Assembly (NCBI GenBank): GCA_029553375.1
Contig: JAKPCH010000004.1
Location: 1-62,772, forward strand
Source of the DNA: Deltaproteobacteria bacterium
GTDB taxonomy: Bacteria > Desulfobacterota > Syntrophia > Syntrophales > UBA8958
Direction: 5' to 3'
DNA: 62,772 nucleotides
Shown: positions 35,138 through 44,273 of the stretch, in pieces
How positions within the stretch are numbered: the first letter of the stretch is position 1
How the letters are laid out: each line of letters opens with the position of its first letter
Program-made: the position numbers and the translations under genes
The notes under the pieces: generated by a model
Told to the model about the DNA's origin: nothing
Database searches by the model: none
What the model saw: only the letters and a program-made list of their open reading frames with translations

Positions 35138-35689
35138 CTATTCCTTCGCGCGGCCCGGGAAGGCGGGGTTTCTCTTACCTCCGGGCCGATGTCGCGGCGA
35201 TTTCCTCTCGGGTTCCCCCTCGCCGACGTATTCAAGGTTGGCCTTCAGGACCGCCTCGCGGGGGACCTCGTAAGTCCTGTCCCCCACCTGGAGGACCAGG
35301 ACCATCCCGTCCCCCCCGCTCCGGTAGTCCCTCAATTCCCCACAGAAGTTCCTGGCGCCACCAATGGGCCTGTCCGTCTTCACCCGGACCCTCCGGCCCC
35401 GAAAGCGGAGGAAATCCTTATCCCTCGCCAGGGGCCTCTCCAGGCCGGGGGAGGACACCTCCAGGGTATAGGGCCCGGGGGGCAGGTCATGGACGTCGAG
35501 GATGTCGCCCACCAGGTCGCTGACGGCGCAACAGTCGTCGAGATCCACTCCCCCTTCCTCCCGGTCGATATAGAGCCTCACGAGCCAGCGGGTCTTCATC
35601 CTGAGACATTCCACCAGGATGAGCTCCATCCCCTGGGCCTCCACGACGGGGGCCAGGAGGGCCCCGATCTCTTCTTGGTAACCCTTCAC
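35138..35689 (-). CDS. rimP: ribosome maturation factor RimP
   Basis: The 183-residue protein has an N-terminal alpha/beta domain (VVEAQGMELILVECLRMK.TRWLVRLYIDREEGGVDLDDC) and a C-terminal SH3-like domain (YTLEVSSPGLERPL, FRGRRVRVKT). RimP helps assemble the 30S subunit. I place the start at GTG 35689 (VKGYQEEIG), with GGGAGG 5 nt upstream, because the longer frame would include the attenuator. The basic C-terminal tail is longer than usual. It starts the canonical rimP-nusA-infB run. Confidence 0.94.
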   Translation of the reverse strand: MKGYQEEIGALLAPVVEAQGMELILVECLRMKTRWLVRLYIDREEGGVDLDDCCAVSDLVGDILDVHDLPPGPYTLEVSSPGLERPLARDKDFLRFRGRRVRVKTDRPIGGARNFCGELRDYRSGGDGMVLVLQVGDRTYEVPREAVLKANLEYVGEGEPERKSPRHRPGGKRNPAFPGRAKE

Positions 35690-35713
35690 CCCACCTCCCG
35701 AAACCCTGCCGGG

Positions 35714-35740
35714 AAAAAAAAAGTGGGCGGCAGCCCACTT
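35714..35740 (-). terminator. intrinsic terminator/attenuator in the rimP leader
   Basis: A perfect 8-bp stem (AAGTGGGC and GCCCACTT, 4-nt loop TGCC) is followed at once by seven more T. It ends only 24 bp before the rimP start. It is the best terminator in the window. Between tRNA-Gly and rimP it may end tRNA transcripts and also act as an attenuator for the operon. Confidence 0.85.
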
Positions 35741-35763
35741 CCTCAGAAACCAGCCCTGACTCG

Positions 35764-35791
35764 CCCCTGAGCCGTAGCACACGGACAGGGG
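35764..35791 (-). other. leader hairpin ahead of the rimP attenuator
   Basis: CCCCTG and CAGGGG (outer stem) and CCGT and ACGG (inner stem) fold into a compact hairpin 23 bp upstream of the attenuator. Together they make a structured leader of the kind used for antitermination. No known riboswitch consensus is recognised. Confidence 0.5.
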
Positions 35792-35828
35792 ATTTGCAAG
35801 GGGAAATTAGCCTCTACCAGGCAAAAAA

Positions 35829-35903
<75 letters not shown>

Positions 35904-35933
35904 CCGAAAGCCAAGCTCACGGCCGGATCATAT

Positions 35934-37250
35934 TCAAGCGGGTCTTTTTGTCAAGGTATTTTTCGCCTCCCGGCGCACCCTGACGGCCGCGGCGTGGCCC
36001 TCAAGACCCTCGAGGACGGCGAACCTCTCCGCGTCGGGGCCGTGGCGCTCGAAAGAAGCCTCGGAGAAGGACAGGACGCTGATCCTCTTGACGAAGTCGT
36101 AGACCCCCAGGGCGGAGAAAAAGCGGGCCGTCCCCGAGGTGGGGAGGATGTGGTTGGGCCCGGCGAGATAGTCACCCAAGGTCTCGGGTGTGTAGGGCCC
36201 CAAAAAGACGGCCCCGGCGTTCCTCACGGCGGGCAGGAGGGCCTCCGGCGCGGCGGTTTGCAGCTCCAGGTGTTCCGGGGCGAAGCGATTCGCCAGCTCC
36301 ACGGCCTCCCTCAGGTCCCGGGTGACGATGACGGCCCCGTAGCTCGCCAGGGAACGGTGGGCGATCTCCCTTCTGGCCATCACACCCAGGAGCCTCTCCA
36401 CCTCCCCCATGACCGCCCGTCCGTAAGACTCGTCGGGGGTCAGGAGAACGGCGCTGGCCCGCTCGTCGTGTTCCGCCTGGGCCAGGAGATCGGCCGCCGC
36501 GAAGACGGGCGGCACCGTCCCGTCACCGATGACGAGGACCTCGCTGGGCCCGGCGACCATGTCGATGGCCGCATGGCCGAAGACGGCCTTTTTCGCCGCC
36601 GCCACGTAGGCGTTCCCCGGCCCCACGATCTTGTCCACCCGGGGCACCGATTCCGTCCCGAAGGCCATGGCCGCGACGGCCTGGGCGCCCCCGACCTTGT
36701 AAATCCCGTCCACGCCCGCGATCCGGGCCGCCGCCGCCACCAGGGGGTTGAGGCGTCCCTCCCTCAGGGGGGAACAGAGGATGACCTCCCCCACGCCGGC
36801 CACCCGGGCCGGGATGGCGGCCATGAGGACCGTCGAGGGGTAGGCGGCGAGGCCGCCGGGCGTGTAGACGCCCACCCGTCCCAGGGGGACGGTGATCTGG
36901 CCGAGGATCGTCCCCCCGCCTTCGTCCTCCATCCACCCGCCGGGGACCTGGCGGCGGTGGAAGGCCTCGATGCGACGGGCCGCCCTCTCGAGGAGCGAAC
37001 GATCCCCCTCCGGCACCTCCGCCGCCGCCTCTTCGATCTCGTCGTCCGTGCAGCGGACGGCCCCGGGCGTCATCTCAACGCCGTCGAAACGGCGGGTGTA
37101 GTGGAAGAGGGCCTCGTCGCCCCGGGAGGCCACGGCCCCGACGATCTCCTCCACCAGGCGCCACACCTCGGGGCTGAAGACCTCCCCCCTCTCCAGCAAA
37201 CCCCGGAAAGAGGCCTCGAAGTTCTCGTCCGTCGTCTTGATGAACCTCAA
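35934..37250 (-). CDS. hisD: histidinol dehydrogenase
   Basis: The 438-residue zinc enzyme oxidises histidinol to histidine in two NAD-dependent steps. It has the HisD blocks '[20 protein letters not shown]', [15 protein letters not shown], '[12 protein letters not shown]' and the C-terminal [23 protein letters not shown]. The start is TTG, overlapping the murA stop (TTGA). The his genes seen here (hisC, hisD) are unlinked. It is last in the rpmE-prfA-prmC-murA-hisD run before tRNA-Gly. Confidence 0.96.
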   Translation of the reverse strand: MRFIKTTDENFEASFRGLLERGEVFSPEVWRLVEEIVGAVASRGDEALFHYTRRFDGVEMTPGAVRCTDDEIEEAAAEVPEGDRSLLERAARRIEAFHRRQVPGGWMEDEGGGTILGQITVPLGRVGVYTPGGLAAYPSTVLMAAIPARVAGVGEVILCSPLREGRLNPLVAAAARIAGVDGIYKVGGAQAVAAMAFGTESVPRVDKIVGPGNAYVAAAKKAVFGHAAIDMVAGPSEVLVIGDGTVPPVFAAADLLAQAEHDERASAVLLTPDESYGRAVMGEVERLLGVMARREIAHRSLASYGAVIVTRDLREAVELANRFAPEHLELQTAAPEALLPAVRNAGAVFLGPYTPETLGDYLAGPNHILPTSGTARFFSALGVYDFVKRISVLSFSEASFERHGPDAERFAVLEGLEGHAAAVRVRREAKNTLTKRPA

Positions 37251-38494
37251 CCTTTGACCCTCTCCATCCTCGCCCCCAGGGCGGCGAATTTCTTCTCGAT
37301 CTTCTCGTACCCCCGATCGAGGTGATAGACCCGCGACAGGACCGTCTTGCCCTCCGCGGCCAAACCGGCGAGGATGAGGCAGGCCGAGGCCCTCAGGTCC
37401 GTGGCCATGACGGGCGCCCCCCGCAGGCGAGGAACCCCGCGCACGACGGCGCTGTTGCCCTGGATCACGATATCGGCCCCCATGCGGATGAGCTCGCCGA
37501 CGTGCATGAACCGGTTCTCGAAAACCGTCTCGGTGATCACGCTCAGGCCGGGACCCACGGCCATCATGGCCATCATCTGGGCCTGGAGGTCCGTGGGGAA
37601 ACCGGGATAGGGCAGGGTCTTGACGTCGACGCTGACGATCCTCCCGCCGGCGGCCCTGATGGCCTTATCCCGGATCTCGATGGTCATGCCCGCGTCCCGC
37701 AGCTTGGCGATGAGGGCGTCGTGGTGGCCCGGGTCGGCGTCGACGACCGTCACGTCCCCGCCCGTGATCCCGGCGGCGATCATGAAGGTGCCCGCCTCGA
37801 TACGGTCCGGGATGATCTCCCCCTCCGTCGGGTGGAGGGAGGGGCAACCGTCGATGCGGATCACGTCCGTCCCGTCGCCCGTGATCCTCGCCCCCATCCC
37901 CCGCAGGACCTCGGCGAGGTTCGACACCTCCGGTTCCCGGGCGGCGTTCTTGAGGAGGGTGGTGCCGTCGGCGAGGCAGGCGGCCATCATGATGTTCTCC
38001 GTCCCCGTGACCGTGGGGAGGTCGAAGTAGATGGTGGCGCCTTTCAGACGTGCCGCCTTGGCCTCGATGTAGCCGTCCTTGAGGTTGACCTCGGCGCCCA
38101 TCTCCTGGAGGGCCCGGATATGGAGGTTCACGGGGCGGGCGCCGATGGCGCAGCCCCCCGGCAGGGAGACCCGGGCCTCACCCGTCCTGGCCAAGAGGGG
38201 GCCCAGGACGAGGATCGACGCCCTCATCGTCCTGACGAGATCGTAGGAGGCCTCGATGCCCGTGAGGTCCGTCGCGTCCACCCCGAGGGCCTCGCCCTCC
38301 ACGAACCGCACCCCCAGGCCCCCGAGGAGTTTCTTGATCGTCCTGATGTCCACCAGGTCCGGGACGCGGCGGAAGAAGTTACAACCGGAGGTCAGAAGGG
38401 ACGCCGTCAAGATGGGCAGGGCGGCGTTCTTGGCCCCGCTGTTGTGCACCTCCCCCCGCAGGGGGGTGCCGCCCTCGATCACGATCTTGTCCAT
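37247..38494 (-). CDS. murA: UDP-N-acetylglucosamine 1-carboxyvinyltransferase
   Basis: The 415-residue enzyme starts peptidoglycan synthesis by transferring enolpyruvate from PEP to UDP-GlcNAc. Visible are [16 protein letters not shown] at the N-terminus, the catalytic loop [16 protein letters not shown] with Cys-115 (fosfomycin target, so the Cys form), and '[14 protein letters not shown]' in the second domain. ATG 38494 is the family start; it overlaps prmC by 16 bp. Confidence 0.97.
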   Translation of the reverse strand: MDKIVIEGGTPLRGEVHNSGAKNAALPILTASLLTSGCNFFRRVPDLVDIRTIKKLLGGLGVRFVEGEALGVDATDLTGIEASYDLVRTMRASILVLGPLLARTGEARVSLPGGCAIGARPVNLHIRALQEMGAEVNLKDGYIEAKAARLKGATIYFDLPTVTGTENIMMAACLADGTTLLKNAAREPEVSNLAEVLRGMGARITGDGTDVIRIDGCPSLHPTEGEIIPDRIEAGTFMIAAGITGGDVTVVDADPGHHDALIAKLRDAGMTIEIRDKAIRAAGGRIVSVDVKTLPYPGFPTDLQAQMMAMMAVGPGLSVITETVFENRFMHVGELIRMGADIVIQGNSAVVRGVPRLRGAPVMATDLRASACLILAGLAAEGKTVLSRVYHLDRGYEKIEKKFAALGARMERVKG

Positions 38495-39396
38495 GCCTCT
38501 TTCCTCCTGGCCGCCACGAGTCTCTCCCGGCCGGCGTAATCCCTTTTCAGATAGGACTCCCCAAAGGCGTCCGCCTCCTCGATGAGGGCCAAGACGGCCT
38601 CCCCCTGCCCGTCCCCCACCTCCATGACCAGCCAGCCGCCCTGGGCGAGGATTCCCGGGCACTCCCCTATCAGGAGGCGATGGAAGAACGTCCCGTCCCC
38701 CGGGGCGCACAGGGCCACGGGGGGCTCGAAATCCCTGACGCCGGGAGGCAGGGACCGGTACTCCTCATCGCCGATGTAGGGCGGGTTCGAGATCACCAAG
38801 TCGAACTCCCCCCCCAGACAACTCAGGAGATCGCCCACGACGAAGGAGACCCGCCCCCCCAGACCGGCCGCGGAGGCGTTGCGGCGGGCCAGCTCCACGG
38901 CGGGCGGCGAGATGTCCGTGGCCACAACGAAGGCGTCGGGGCGTTCTTTCGCCAAGGCCAGGGCGATGGCGCCGGAACCCGTGCCGACATCCACGATCCG
39001 GGGATGGACGGTAGCAGATCGGGACAGGATCTTCAAGGCCTCCTCCACCAGGAGTTCCGTCTCCGGCCTCGGTATGAGCACCCGGGGGTCGACGGACAGG
39101 GAAAAGGTCCAGAAGTCCTTGCGCCCGACGATGTAGGCGACGGGCTCCCCCCGGAGGCGCCTCTCCACCCACGACCAAAGGGAAGCCGCCGTGTCCCCGC
39201 CGATGGCCTCGTCACCGTGGGCGAAGAGGTAGGCCCTCTCCCTCCCCAGGCGGCGCGCCAGGAGCACCTCCGCGTCGAGGCGCGGGGAAGGCAGACCCGC
39301 CCGGGCTAAGGCGGCGGAGGCCTCTTTGAGGAAAAGGCCGATCGTCGTCCCCCCACCGGGAAAGGAAACCAGCGGCCTTTCAACGACGGGGGACAT
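38479..39396 (-). CDS. prmC: release factor glutamine methyltransferase
   Basis: The 305-residue protein has an N-terminal helical domain and an AdoMet-dependent core: [15 protein letters not shown] (motif I), [16 protein letters not shown] (motif II), and the catalytic [10 protein letters not shown]. It methylates the Gln of GGQ in RF1 and RF2. It follows prfA by 16 bp, the usual pairing of the methylase with its target. Confidence 0.95.
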   Translation of the reverse strand: MSPVVERPLVSFPGGGTTIGLFLKEASAALARAGLPSPRLDAEVLLARRLGRERAYLFAHGDEAIGGDTAASLWSWVERRLRGEPVAYIVGRKDFWTFSLSVDPRVLIPRPETELLVEEALKILSRSATVHPRIVDVGTGSGAIALALAKERPDAFVVATDISPPAVELARRNASAAGLGGRVSFVVGDLLSCLGGEFDLVISNPPYIGDEEYRSLPPGVRDFEPPVALCAPGDGTFFHRLLIGECPGILAQGGWLVMEVGDGQGEAVLALIEEADAFGESYLKRDYAGRERLVAARRKEAWTRS

Positions 39397-39412
39397 GCGG
39401 AGACAATCCGTC

Positions 39413-40483
39413 TCAGGCGGCGGCGGACTTCAAGGCCTCGGCCTGAAAGTGGGCGATGAGGGCGTCGATCATCGCCTCGATCTCGCCGTCGAGGAACTGG
39501 TCCAGGCTGTAGAGGGTGAGACCGATGCGATGGTCCGTCACCCTACCCTGGGGGAAGTTGTAGGTCCTGATGCGTTCGCTCCGGTCGCCGCTGCCCACCT
39601 GGCTTTTCCGGGCCTGGGCGATCTCCTCGTTCTGCTTCCTGACCATCCGGTCGAGGAGGCGGGCCCGCAGGACCTTCATCGCCTTGGCCTTGTTCTTCAA
39701 TTGGGACTTCTCGTCCTGACAGGAGACGACGAGACCCGTGGGCAGATGGGTTATCCTCACGGCGGAATCCGTCGTGTTGACGCTCTGCCCGCCGTGGCCG
39801 CTGGAGTGGAAGACGTCGATGCGCAGGTCGTTGGGGTCGATGTTGACCTCCACCTCCTCCGCCTCGGGCAGGATGGCCACCGTTACGGCGGAGGTGTGTA
39901 TCCTCCCCTGGGACTCCGTCACGGGGACGCGCTGGACGCGGTGCACGCCGCTTTCGAATTTCAAGCGGCTGTATGCTCCCCGGCCCTCGATGGAGGCGAT
40001 GATCTCCTTGAAACCGCCCACACCCCCCGCCGGTGAGGAGCTGATCACCTCCACCCGCCAGCCCATCTTCTCGGCGTAGCGGGCGTACATGCGAAAGAGA
40101 TCGCCGGCGAAGAGACCGGCCTCGTCACCCCCCGTCCCGGCGCGGATCTCCAAGAGGACGTTGCGCTCGTCGTTGGGGTCCTTCGGAAGGAGGAGGATCT
40201 TGAGCCTCTTTTCGAGGGCGGCGAGGTCGTCCCTGAGTTCGGAGAGCTCCTCCCGGGCCATCTCCTTCAGTTCCTCGTCGTTCTCCCTCAGGATCCTCTG
40301 GGTCTCCTCGATCTGCCGCCGGGTCTTCTCGTAGTCCCGGAAGGTATGGACCAGATCCGTCAGGTCGGCGTGCTCCTTGGCGTAACGCTGGTAAACGGCG
40401 GGCCTGGAAACCACCTCGGGATCGCCGAGGAGGTTCTCGAGCTCAGCGTAACGATGTTCTATCTCTTTCAGACGCCCGAACAT
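39413..40483 (-). CDS. prfA: peptide chain release factor 1
   Basis: The 356-residue RF1 has the catalytic GGQ (231-233) in [19 protein letters not shown] and the PxT tripeptide (PVT at 187-189) that reads UAA/UAG, rather than the SPF of RF2. It lacks any internal stop or frameshift. It follows rpmE and precedes prmC. Confidence 0.97.
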   Translation of the reverse strand: MFGRLKEIEHRYAELENLLGDPEVVSRPAVYQRYAKEHADLTDLVHTFRDYEKTRRQIEETQRILRENDEELKEMAREELSELRDDLAALEKRLKILLLPKDPNDERNVLLEIRAGTGGDEAGLFAGDLFRMYARYAEKMGWRVEVISSSPAGGVGGFKEIIASIEGRGAYSRLKFESGVHRVQRVPVTESQGRIHTSAVTVAILPEAEEVEVNIDPNDLRIDVFHSSGHGGQSVNTTDSAVRITHLPTGLVVSCQDEKSQLKNKAKAMKVLRARLLDRMVRKQNEEIAQARKSQVGSGDRSERIRTYNFPQGRVTDHRIGLTLYSLDQFLDGEIEAMIDALIAHFQAEALKSAAA

Positions 40484-40551
40484 CGGGTATCAACCTCCTT
40501 ATGAAGGTATGACGGAAATTTCCTATGACCGGACGGACGGACGGAGGGGGT

Positions 40552-40575
40552 CCCCCTGCCCGCGGCGGCAGGGGG
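40552..40575 (-). other. strong hairpin between rpmE and prfA
   Basis: CCCCCTGCC and GGCAGGGGG form a perfect 9-bp stem with a 6-nt loop. No T-run follows on the minus strand, so it may act as a processing or stability element that adjusts rpmE against prfA levels rather than as an intrinsic terminator. Confidence 0.45.
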
Positions 40576-40617
40576 TGGTGAAAGTACGGAAATCCCAGGG
40601 GCGGGGGTAAGTAGTCT

Positions 40618-40827
40618 TCACGCTTCGCCCTTCTTGGCGTATTTCTTCTTGAAACGCTCCACCCTCCCGGCGGTGTCGATGATCTTCTGCTTTCCCGTCA
40701 TGAAGGGATGACACTGGGAGCAGATCTCGATCTTGATGTCCTGTTTCGTGGACCTCGTCTCGATGACGTTGCCGCAGACGCAGGTGATGGTCGTCTCCTT
40801 GTATTCCGGGTGTATGCCTTTCTTCAT
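40618..40827 (-). CDS. rpmE: 50S ribosomal protein L31 (zinc-binding C+ type)
   Basis: The 69-residue protein has the zinc cysteines C16, C18, C37 and C40 (ITCVCGN and ICSQCHPF), so it is the C+ form. It starts MKKGIHPEY and ends KKYAKKGEA. It has its own strong promoter at 40889-40916 and lies downstream of rho as in many bacteria. Confidence 0.97.
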   Translation of the reverse strand: MKKGIHPEYKETTITCVCGNVIETRSTKQDIKIEICSQCHPFMTGKQKIIDTAGRVERFKKKYAKKGEA

Positions 40828-40888
40828 GGCCAGATTCGCCTCCTACCGAGCCTCGTTTGTAAATCCCCCGCGGGGGAACAGGGGGAGC

Positions 40889-40916
40889 ATTATAGACACA
40901 AAAAGGAGAATTTCAA
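40889..40916 (-). promoter_or_regulatory. sigma-70-type promoter for rpmE-prfA-prmC-murA-hisD
   Basis: On the minus strand TTGAAA (40916-40911) and a perfect TATAAT (40894-40889) are 16 bp apart. A CCCCCGCGGGGG palindrome (40865-40876) overlaps or follows the predicted start site and could be a leader hairpin or operator. It lies between rho and rpmE. Confidence 0.7.
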
Positions 40917-40929
40917 GGGATTTCTGTCC

Positions 40930-42279
40930 TCATTGGTTCATGGAGTCGAGGAAGATCTGATTGGTCTCCGTCTTCCTGATCTTGTCGATGATGAACTCCA
41001 TGGCGTCGATGGGGTTCATCTCCTGGAGGAGCCTCCTGAGGATCCACACCCGATTGAGGTTGGCCTTGGGGATGAGGAGCTCCTCCTTCCGCGTGCCGGA
41101 ACGGATCAGGTCGAAGGCGGGGAAGATGCGCCGGTCGGCGATGCGGCGGTCGAGGTGGAGTTCCATGTTACCCGTGCCCTTGAACTCCTCGAAGATCACC
41201 TCGTCCATGCGGCTCCCCGTGTCGATGAGGGCCGTGGAGACGATGGTGAGGCTGCCGCCGTTCTCGATGTTCCGGGCGGCGCCGAAAAACCGCTTCGGCT
41301 TGTGGAGGGCGTTGGAGTCCACGCCGCCGGAGAGGACCTTGCCGCTCGGGGGAACGACGGTGTTGTACGCCCGGGCGAGGCGCGTGATGCTGTCGAGGAG
41401 GATGACCACATCCCGCTTGTGCTCCACGAGGCGCTTGGCCTTCTCGATCACCATCTCCGCCACCTGGACGTGGCGCGTCGCCGGTTCGTCGAAGGTGGAG
41501 GACACCACCTCCCCCTTGACGCTCCGCTGCATGTCCGTCACCTCCTCGGGACGCTCGTCGATGAGGAGGACGATGAGGATGATCTCGGGATGATTGACGG
41601 AGATGCTGCGGGCGATGTCCTGGAGCAGCATGGTCTTGCCCGCCCGGGGGGGGGACACGATCAGGGCCCGCTGCCCCTTGCCGATGGGGGTGAAGAGATC
41701 CATGATGCGGGTGGAGAGGTTCTCCGGGTCCGATTCGAGCTTGATCTTCTCCTCCGGGTAGAGGGGGGTCAGGTTGTCGAAGAGGATCTTGTCCCTCGCC
41801 ACGTCGGGGGGCTCGAAATTCACCGTGTCCACCTTGAGGAGGGCGAAGTACTTCTCCCCCTCTTTCGGGGGTCTCACCTCCCCGGAGATGGTGTCTCCCG
41901 TCCGGAGGTTGAAACGGCGGATCTGGGACGGGGAGATGTAGATGTCGTCAGGGCTGGGGAGATAGTTGTAGTCCACCGCCCTGAGAAAACCGAAACCGTC
42001 GGGGAGGATCTCCAGGACCCCCGTGGCGGCGATGGCACCGTTCTTCTCCGCCTGGGTCTGGAGGATCGCGTAGATGAGGTCCTGGCGCCTCATGCCCCCG
42101 GCGCCGGGGACGTTCAGCTCCTTGGCGAGGTTGGCGAGCTCGCTGATGGGGAGCCTCTTGATCTCCTCGATGTTCAGAAACGGTCTGTTCCCTATGGGGG
42201 GAGGTTCCTGCGGGACGGCCCCCGCGTCCTCCGGGGGCATGGGCGGTACTGCCGCTGCTTCTGAGGCCTTCTTTCTCAT
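40930..42279 (-). CDS. rho: transcription termination factor Rho
   Basis: The 449-residue helicase has a Pro/Ala-rich N-terminal extension (about 1-32), the helical Rho-N and cold-shock RNA-binding domains ([31 protein letters not shown]), the P-loop [11 protein letters not shown] (about 209-219), and '[12 protein letters not shown]' and the Q-loop region. It ends transcription. The ribosome binding site is weak (GAG about 12 nt upstream). The upstream 136-bp gap holds a possible small hairpin (TAAG/CTTA) but no clear promoter. Confidence 0.97.
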   Translation of the reverse strand: MRKKASEAAAVPPMPPEDAGAVPQEPPPIGNRPFLNIEEIKRLPISELANLAKELNVPGAGGMRRQDLIYAILQTQAEKNGAIAATGVLEILPDGFGFLRAVDYNYLPSPDDIYISPSQIRRFNLRTGDTISGEVRPPKEGEKYFALLKVDTVNFEPPDVARDKILFDNLTPLYPEEKIKLESDPENLSTRIMDLFTPIGKGQRALIVSPPRAGKTMLLQDIARSISVNHPEIILIVLLIDERPEEVTDMQRSVKGEVVSSTFDEPATRHVQVAEMVIEKAKRLVEHKRDVVILLDSITRLARAYNTVVPPSGKVLSGGVDSNALHKPKRFFGAARNIENGGSLTIVSTALIDTGSRMDEVIFEEFKGTGNMELHLDRRIADRRIFPAFDLIRSGTRKEELLIPKANLNRVWILRRLLQEMNPIDAMEFIIDKIRKTETNQIFLDSMNQ

Positions 42280-42415
42280 CGTGTAATTCTCAACGGGGCG
42301 ATAATTTTTTCCTTAAGATTACCGGCTGAAACGGGATTGCATAAGGGTTGTTCTTACGGGCTGACTGAAAGGTAGGATTTACAATCGCCTTCTATCAGAA
42401 CGATTCCCAGCTATA

Positions 42416-43252
42416 TCAAAGATCCTCCCGTGTCAAGGAATTTCTTAGCATCAGGATATTGGCCTGCCTCCCCGTCCGTCCCCCGTCGCGGCGGTGGGAA
42501 AAAAACAGGTCCCTCCGGCAGGCCGTGCAGAGACGGACGACGGTTACGTTCCTTGCTTCCAGTCCCCCCGCCGTGAGCTGGAGACGATTCGTTTCCGCCA
42601 GATCGAGCATCCAGCGACCCTCCCGGGGCGACGGCCTCAGGACGCCGCTATCAAGCCAGGGCCCCATCGCCGCGGCCACATCCTCATCCACCTCGTAGCA
42701 GCACCCGCCGATGGCCGGCCCGATGGCCGCCAGGAGGCGGGAAGGACGGCTCCCGAAACGGTCCTCCATGACCGACACGACCCGGCGGGCGATTTCCCGG
42801 GCCGTCCCCCGCCACCCGGCGTGGACGTTGGCGATGACGCCGTGATCGGGATCGACGATGAACAGGGGCACACAGTCCGCCGTCCGGATGCAGAGGGCGA
42901 CACCGAAGACGGCGGTGACGAGGGCGTCCCCCGTCACGGTCGCGGGACCCTTCACGTCCGTGTCCTCGATGACGACGATCCCGTCGCCGTGAACCTGCCG
43001 GGGGATGACGAGGGCCTCGCGGTCCACCCGCAGGGAGGAGGCGATGATGTCCCAGTTACGATCGATGTTTTCCCCGCGGTCCCCCTCTTTGGCACTCGTG
43101 TTGAGACTCGAAAACGCCCCGGCGCTCACCCCCCCCTCGCGGCAGAGGAAGGCGTGGAGGACGAAGGGGAGAGAGGCGAGGCTTTCCGCCTCCACGAGGG
43201 CGACTCCCCCTTTTCTCGAGATCTCAAACCCCCCCGTCACCCTATCCCCCAT
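42416..43252 (-). CDS. pgeF: peptidoglycan editing factor PgeF (polyphenol oxidase/YfiH family)
   Basis: The 278-residue protein has the DUF152 markers LCIRTADCVPLFI, VHAGWRGTA, GPAIGGCCYEVD and CTACRRDLFFSHRRDGG with the metal-binding His and Cys residues. E. coli YfiH removes wrongly incorporated serine from peptidoglycan precursors; multicopper oxidase activity was claimed earlier and purine phosphorylase activity for homologues. Its start lies inside the end of rlu. The RluD-PgeF gene pair is very common. Confidence 0.94.
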   Translation of the reverse strand: MGDRVTGGFEISRKGGVALVEAESLASLPFVLHAFLCREGGVSAGAFSSLNTSAKEGDRGENIDRNWDIIASSLRVDREALVIPRQVHGDGIVVIEDTDVKGPATVTGDALVTAVFGVALCIRTADCVPLFIVDPDHGVIANVHAGWRGTAREIARRVVSVMEDRFGSRPSRLLAAIGPAIGGCCYEVDEDVAAAMGPWLDSGVLRPSPREGRWMLDLAETNRLQLTAGGLEARNVTVVRLCTACRRDLFFSHRRDGGRTGRQANILMLRNSLTREDL

Positions 43253-44273
43253 GGGCGCGGCCCCTCAGAAAGTTAAGGAGGTCCTCTATATCGGCGGGCA
43301 GGGGGGCGGTGAAGGTCAAAGGACGCCCGTCCCAGGGGTGGGAAAAGGTCAATGACCAGGCGTGAAGGGCCTGACGGCCCAAGGTCTGGATCAGGCGCCT
43401 GAGATCACCCTGGGGCAGGGTCCGCCAAAACCCCTTGCGGCCGTAGACGGCGTCCCCCACGACGGGATGGCCGACGGCGTTGAGATGGACCCTGATCTGA
43501 TGGGTCCGCCCCGTCTCGATGACGACCTCGAGGAGGGCGAAATCACCGAGGCGTTCCCTGACCCGCCACCGGGTCACGGCCTCCTTGCCCCGGCGGCTGC
43601 GGACGGACATCTTCTTTCTCTCCACGGGGTGCCGCCCCACGGGCAGGGATACGATCCCTTCCTCCTGTCGGGGATCGCCGTGGCAGAGGGCCAGATAGAC
43701 CTTCTTGACCCTCCTGTCCCTGAACTGCCTTGCCAGGCCCTCGTGGGCCTCCTCCGTCTTGGCTGCCACCAGGACCCCCGAGGTGCCCTTGTCGAGGCGA
43801 TGGACGATCCCCGGCCTGAGGACGGCGCCGATCCCCGTCAGGTCCCCGCAGTGGTGCAGAAGGGCGTTGACGAGGGTCCCGCGGTAGTTCCCCGCCGCCG
43901 GGTGGACGACCATCCCCGCCGGTTTGTCGATCACGATCAGGTGGGGGTCCTCGTAGAGGACCCGCAGGGGTATGTCCTCGGGCACGACCTCGCAGGGCGC
44001 GGGCCGGGGCTTCCGAAAGACGACCCGGTCCCCTTCCCGCAGGCGGTAGGAGGCCTTCGCCGGGCCGTCGTTGACCGTCACCCCCCCCGCCGTCACGGCC
44101 TTGGCGGCCTGACTGCGGGAGATGCCCGCGGCGCGGCTCAAAAAAACGTCGAGACGAGACCCCGCCTCGCCCGCGGCGACCTCCACGGCGACGGCTTCCC
44201 CCGCCTCTGGTCGGGGCGCCTCACCGTCGGCCCGCCCGCCCGGGACCCTTTCCTTAACCCTACCGAAGGTCAC
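43242..44273 (-). CDS. RluA/RluD-family large-subunit pseudouridine synthase
   Basis: The 343-residue protein has an N-terminal S4 domain (SRLDVFLSRAAGISRSQAAKAV) and the catalytic GIVHRLDKGTSGVLVAAKT (Asp nucleophile), then 'GRTHQIRVHLNAVGHPVVGD'. RluD-type enzymes make pseudouridines in helix 69 of 23S rRNA; RluC is the alternative. GTG start overlapping the selA stop (GTGA). It precedes pgeF with a 11-bp overlap. Confidence 0.93.
   Translation of the reverse strand: MTFGRVKERVPGGRADGEAPRPEAGEAVAVEVAAGEAGSRLDVFLSRAAGISRSQAAKAVTAGGVTVNDGPAKASYRLREGDRVVFRKPRPAPCEVVPEDIPLRVLYEDPHLIVIDKPAGMVVHPAAGNYRGTLVNALLHHCGDLTGIGAVLRPGIVHRLDKGTSGVLVAAKTEEAHEGLARQFRDRRVKKVYLALCHGDPRQEEGIVSLPVGRHPVERKKMSVRSRRGKEAVTRWRVRERLGDFALLEVVIETGRTHQIRVHLNAVGHPVVGDAVYGRKGFWRTLPQGDLRRLIQTLGRQALHAWSLTFSHPWDGRPLTFTAPLPADIEDLLNFLRGRAHGG

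Noticed and set aside
40512-40545. GGAC tandem repeat near 40530
   Set aside because: Only about three copies of a 4-nt unit in a GC-rich gap; chance repetition is sufficient.
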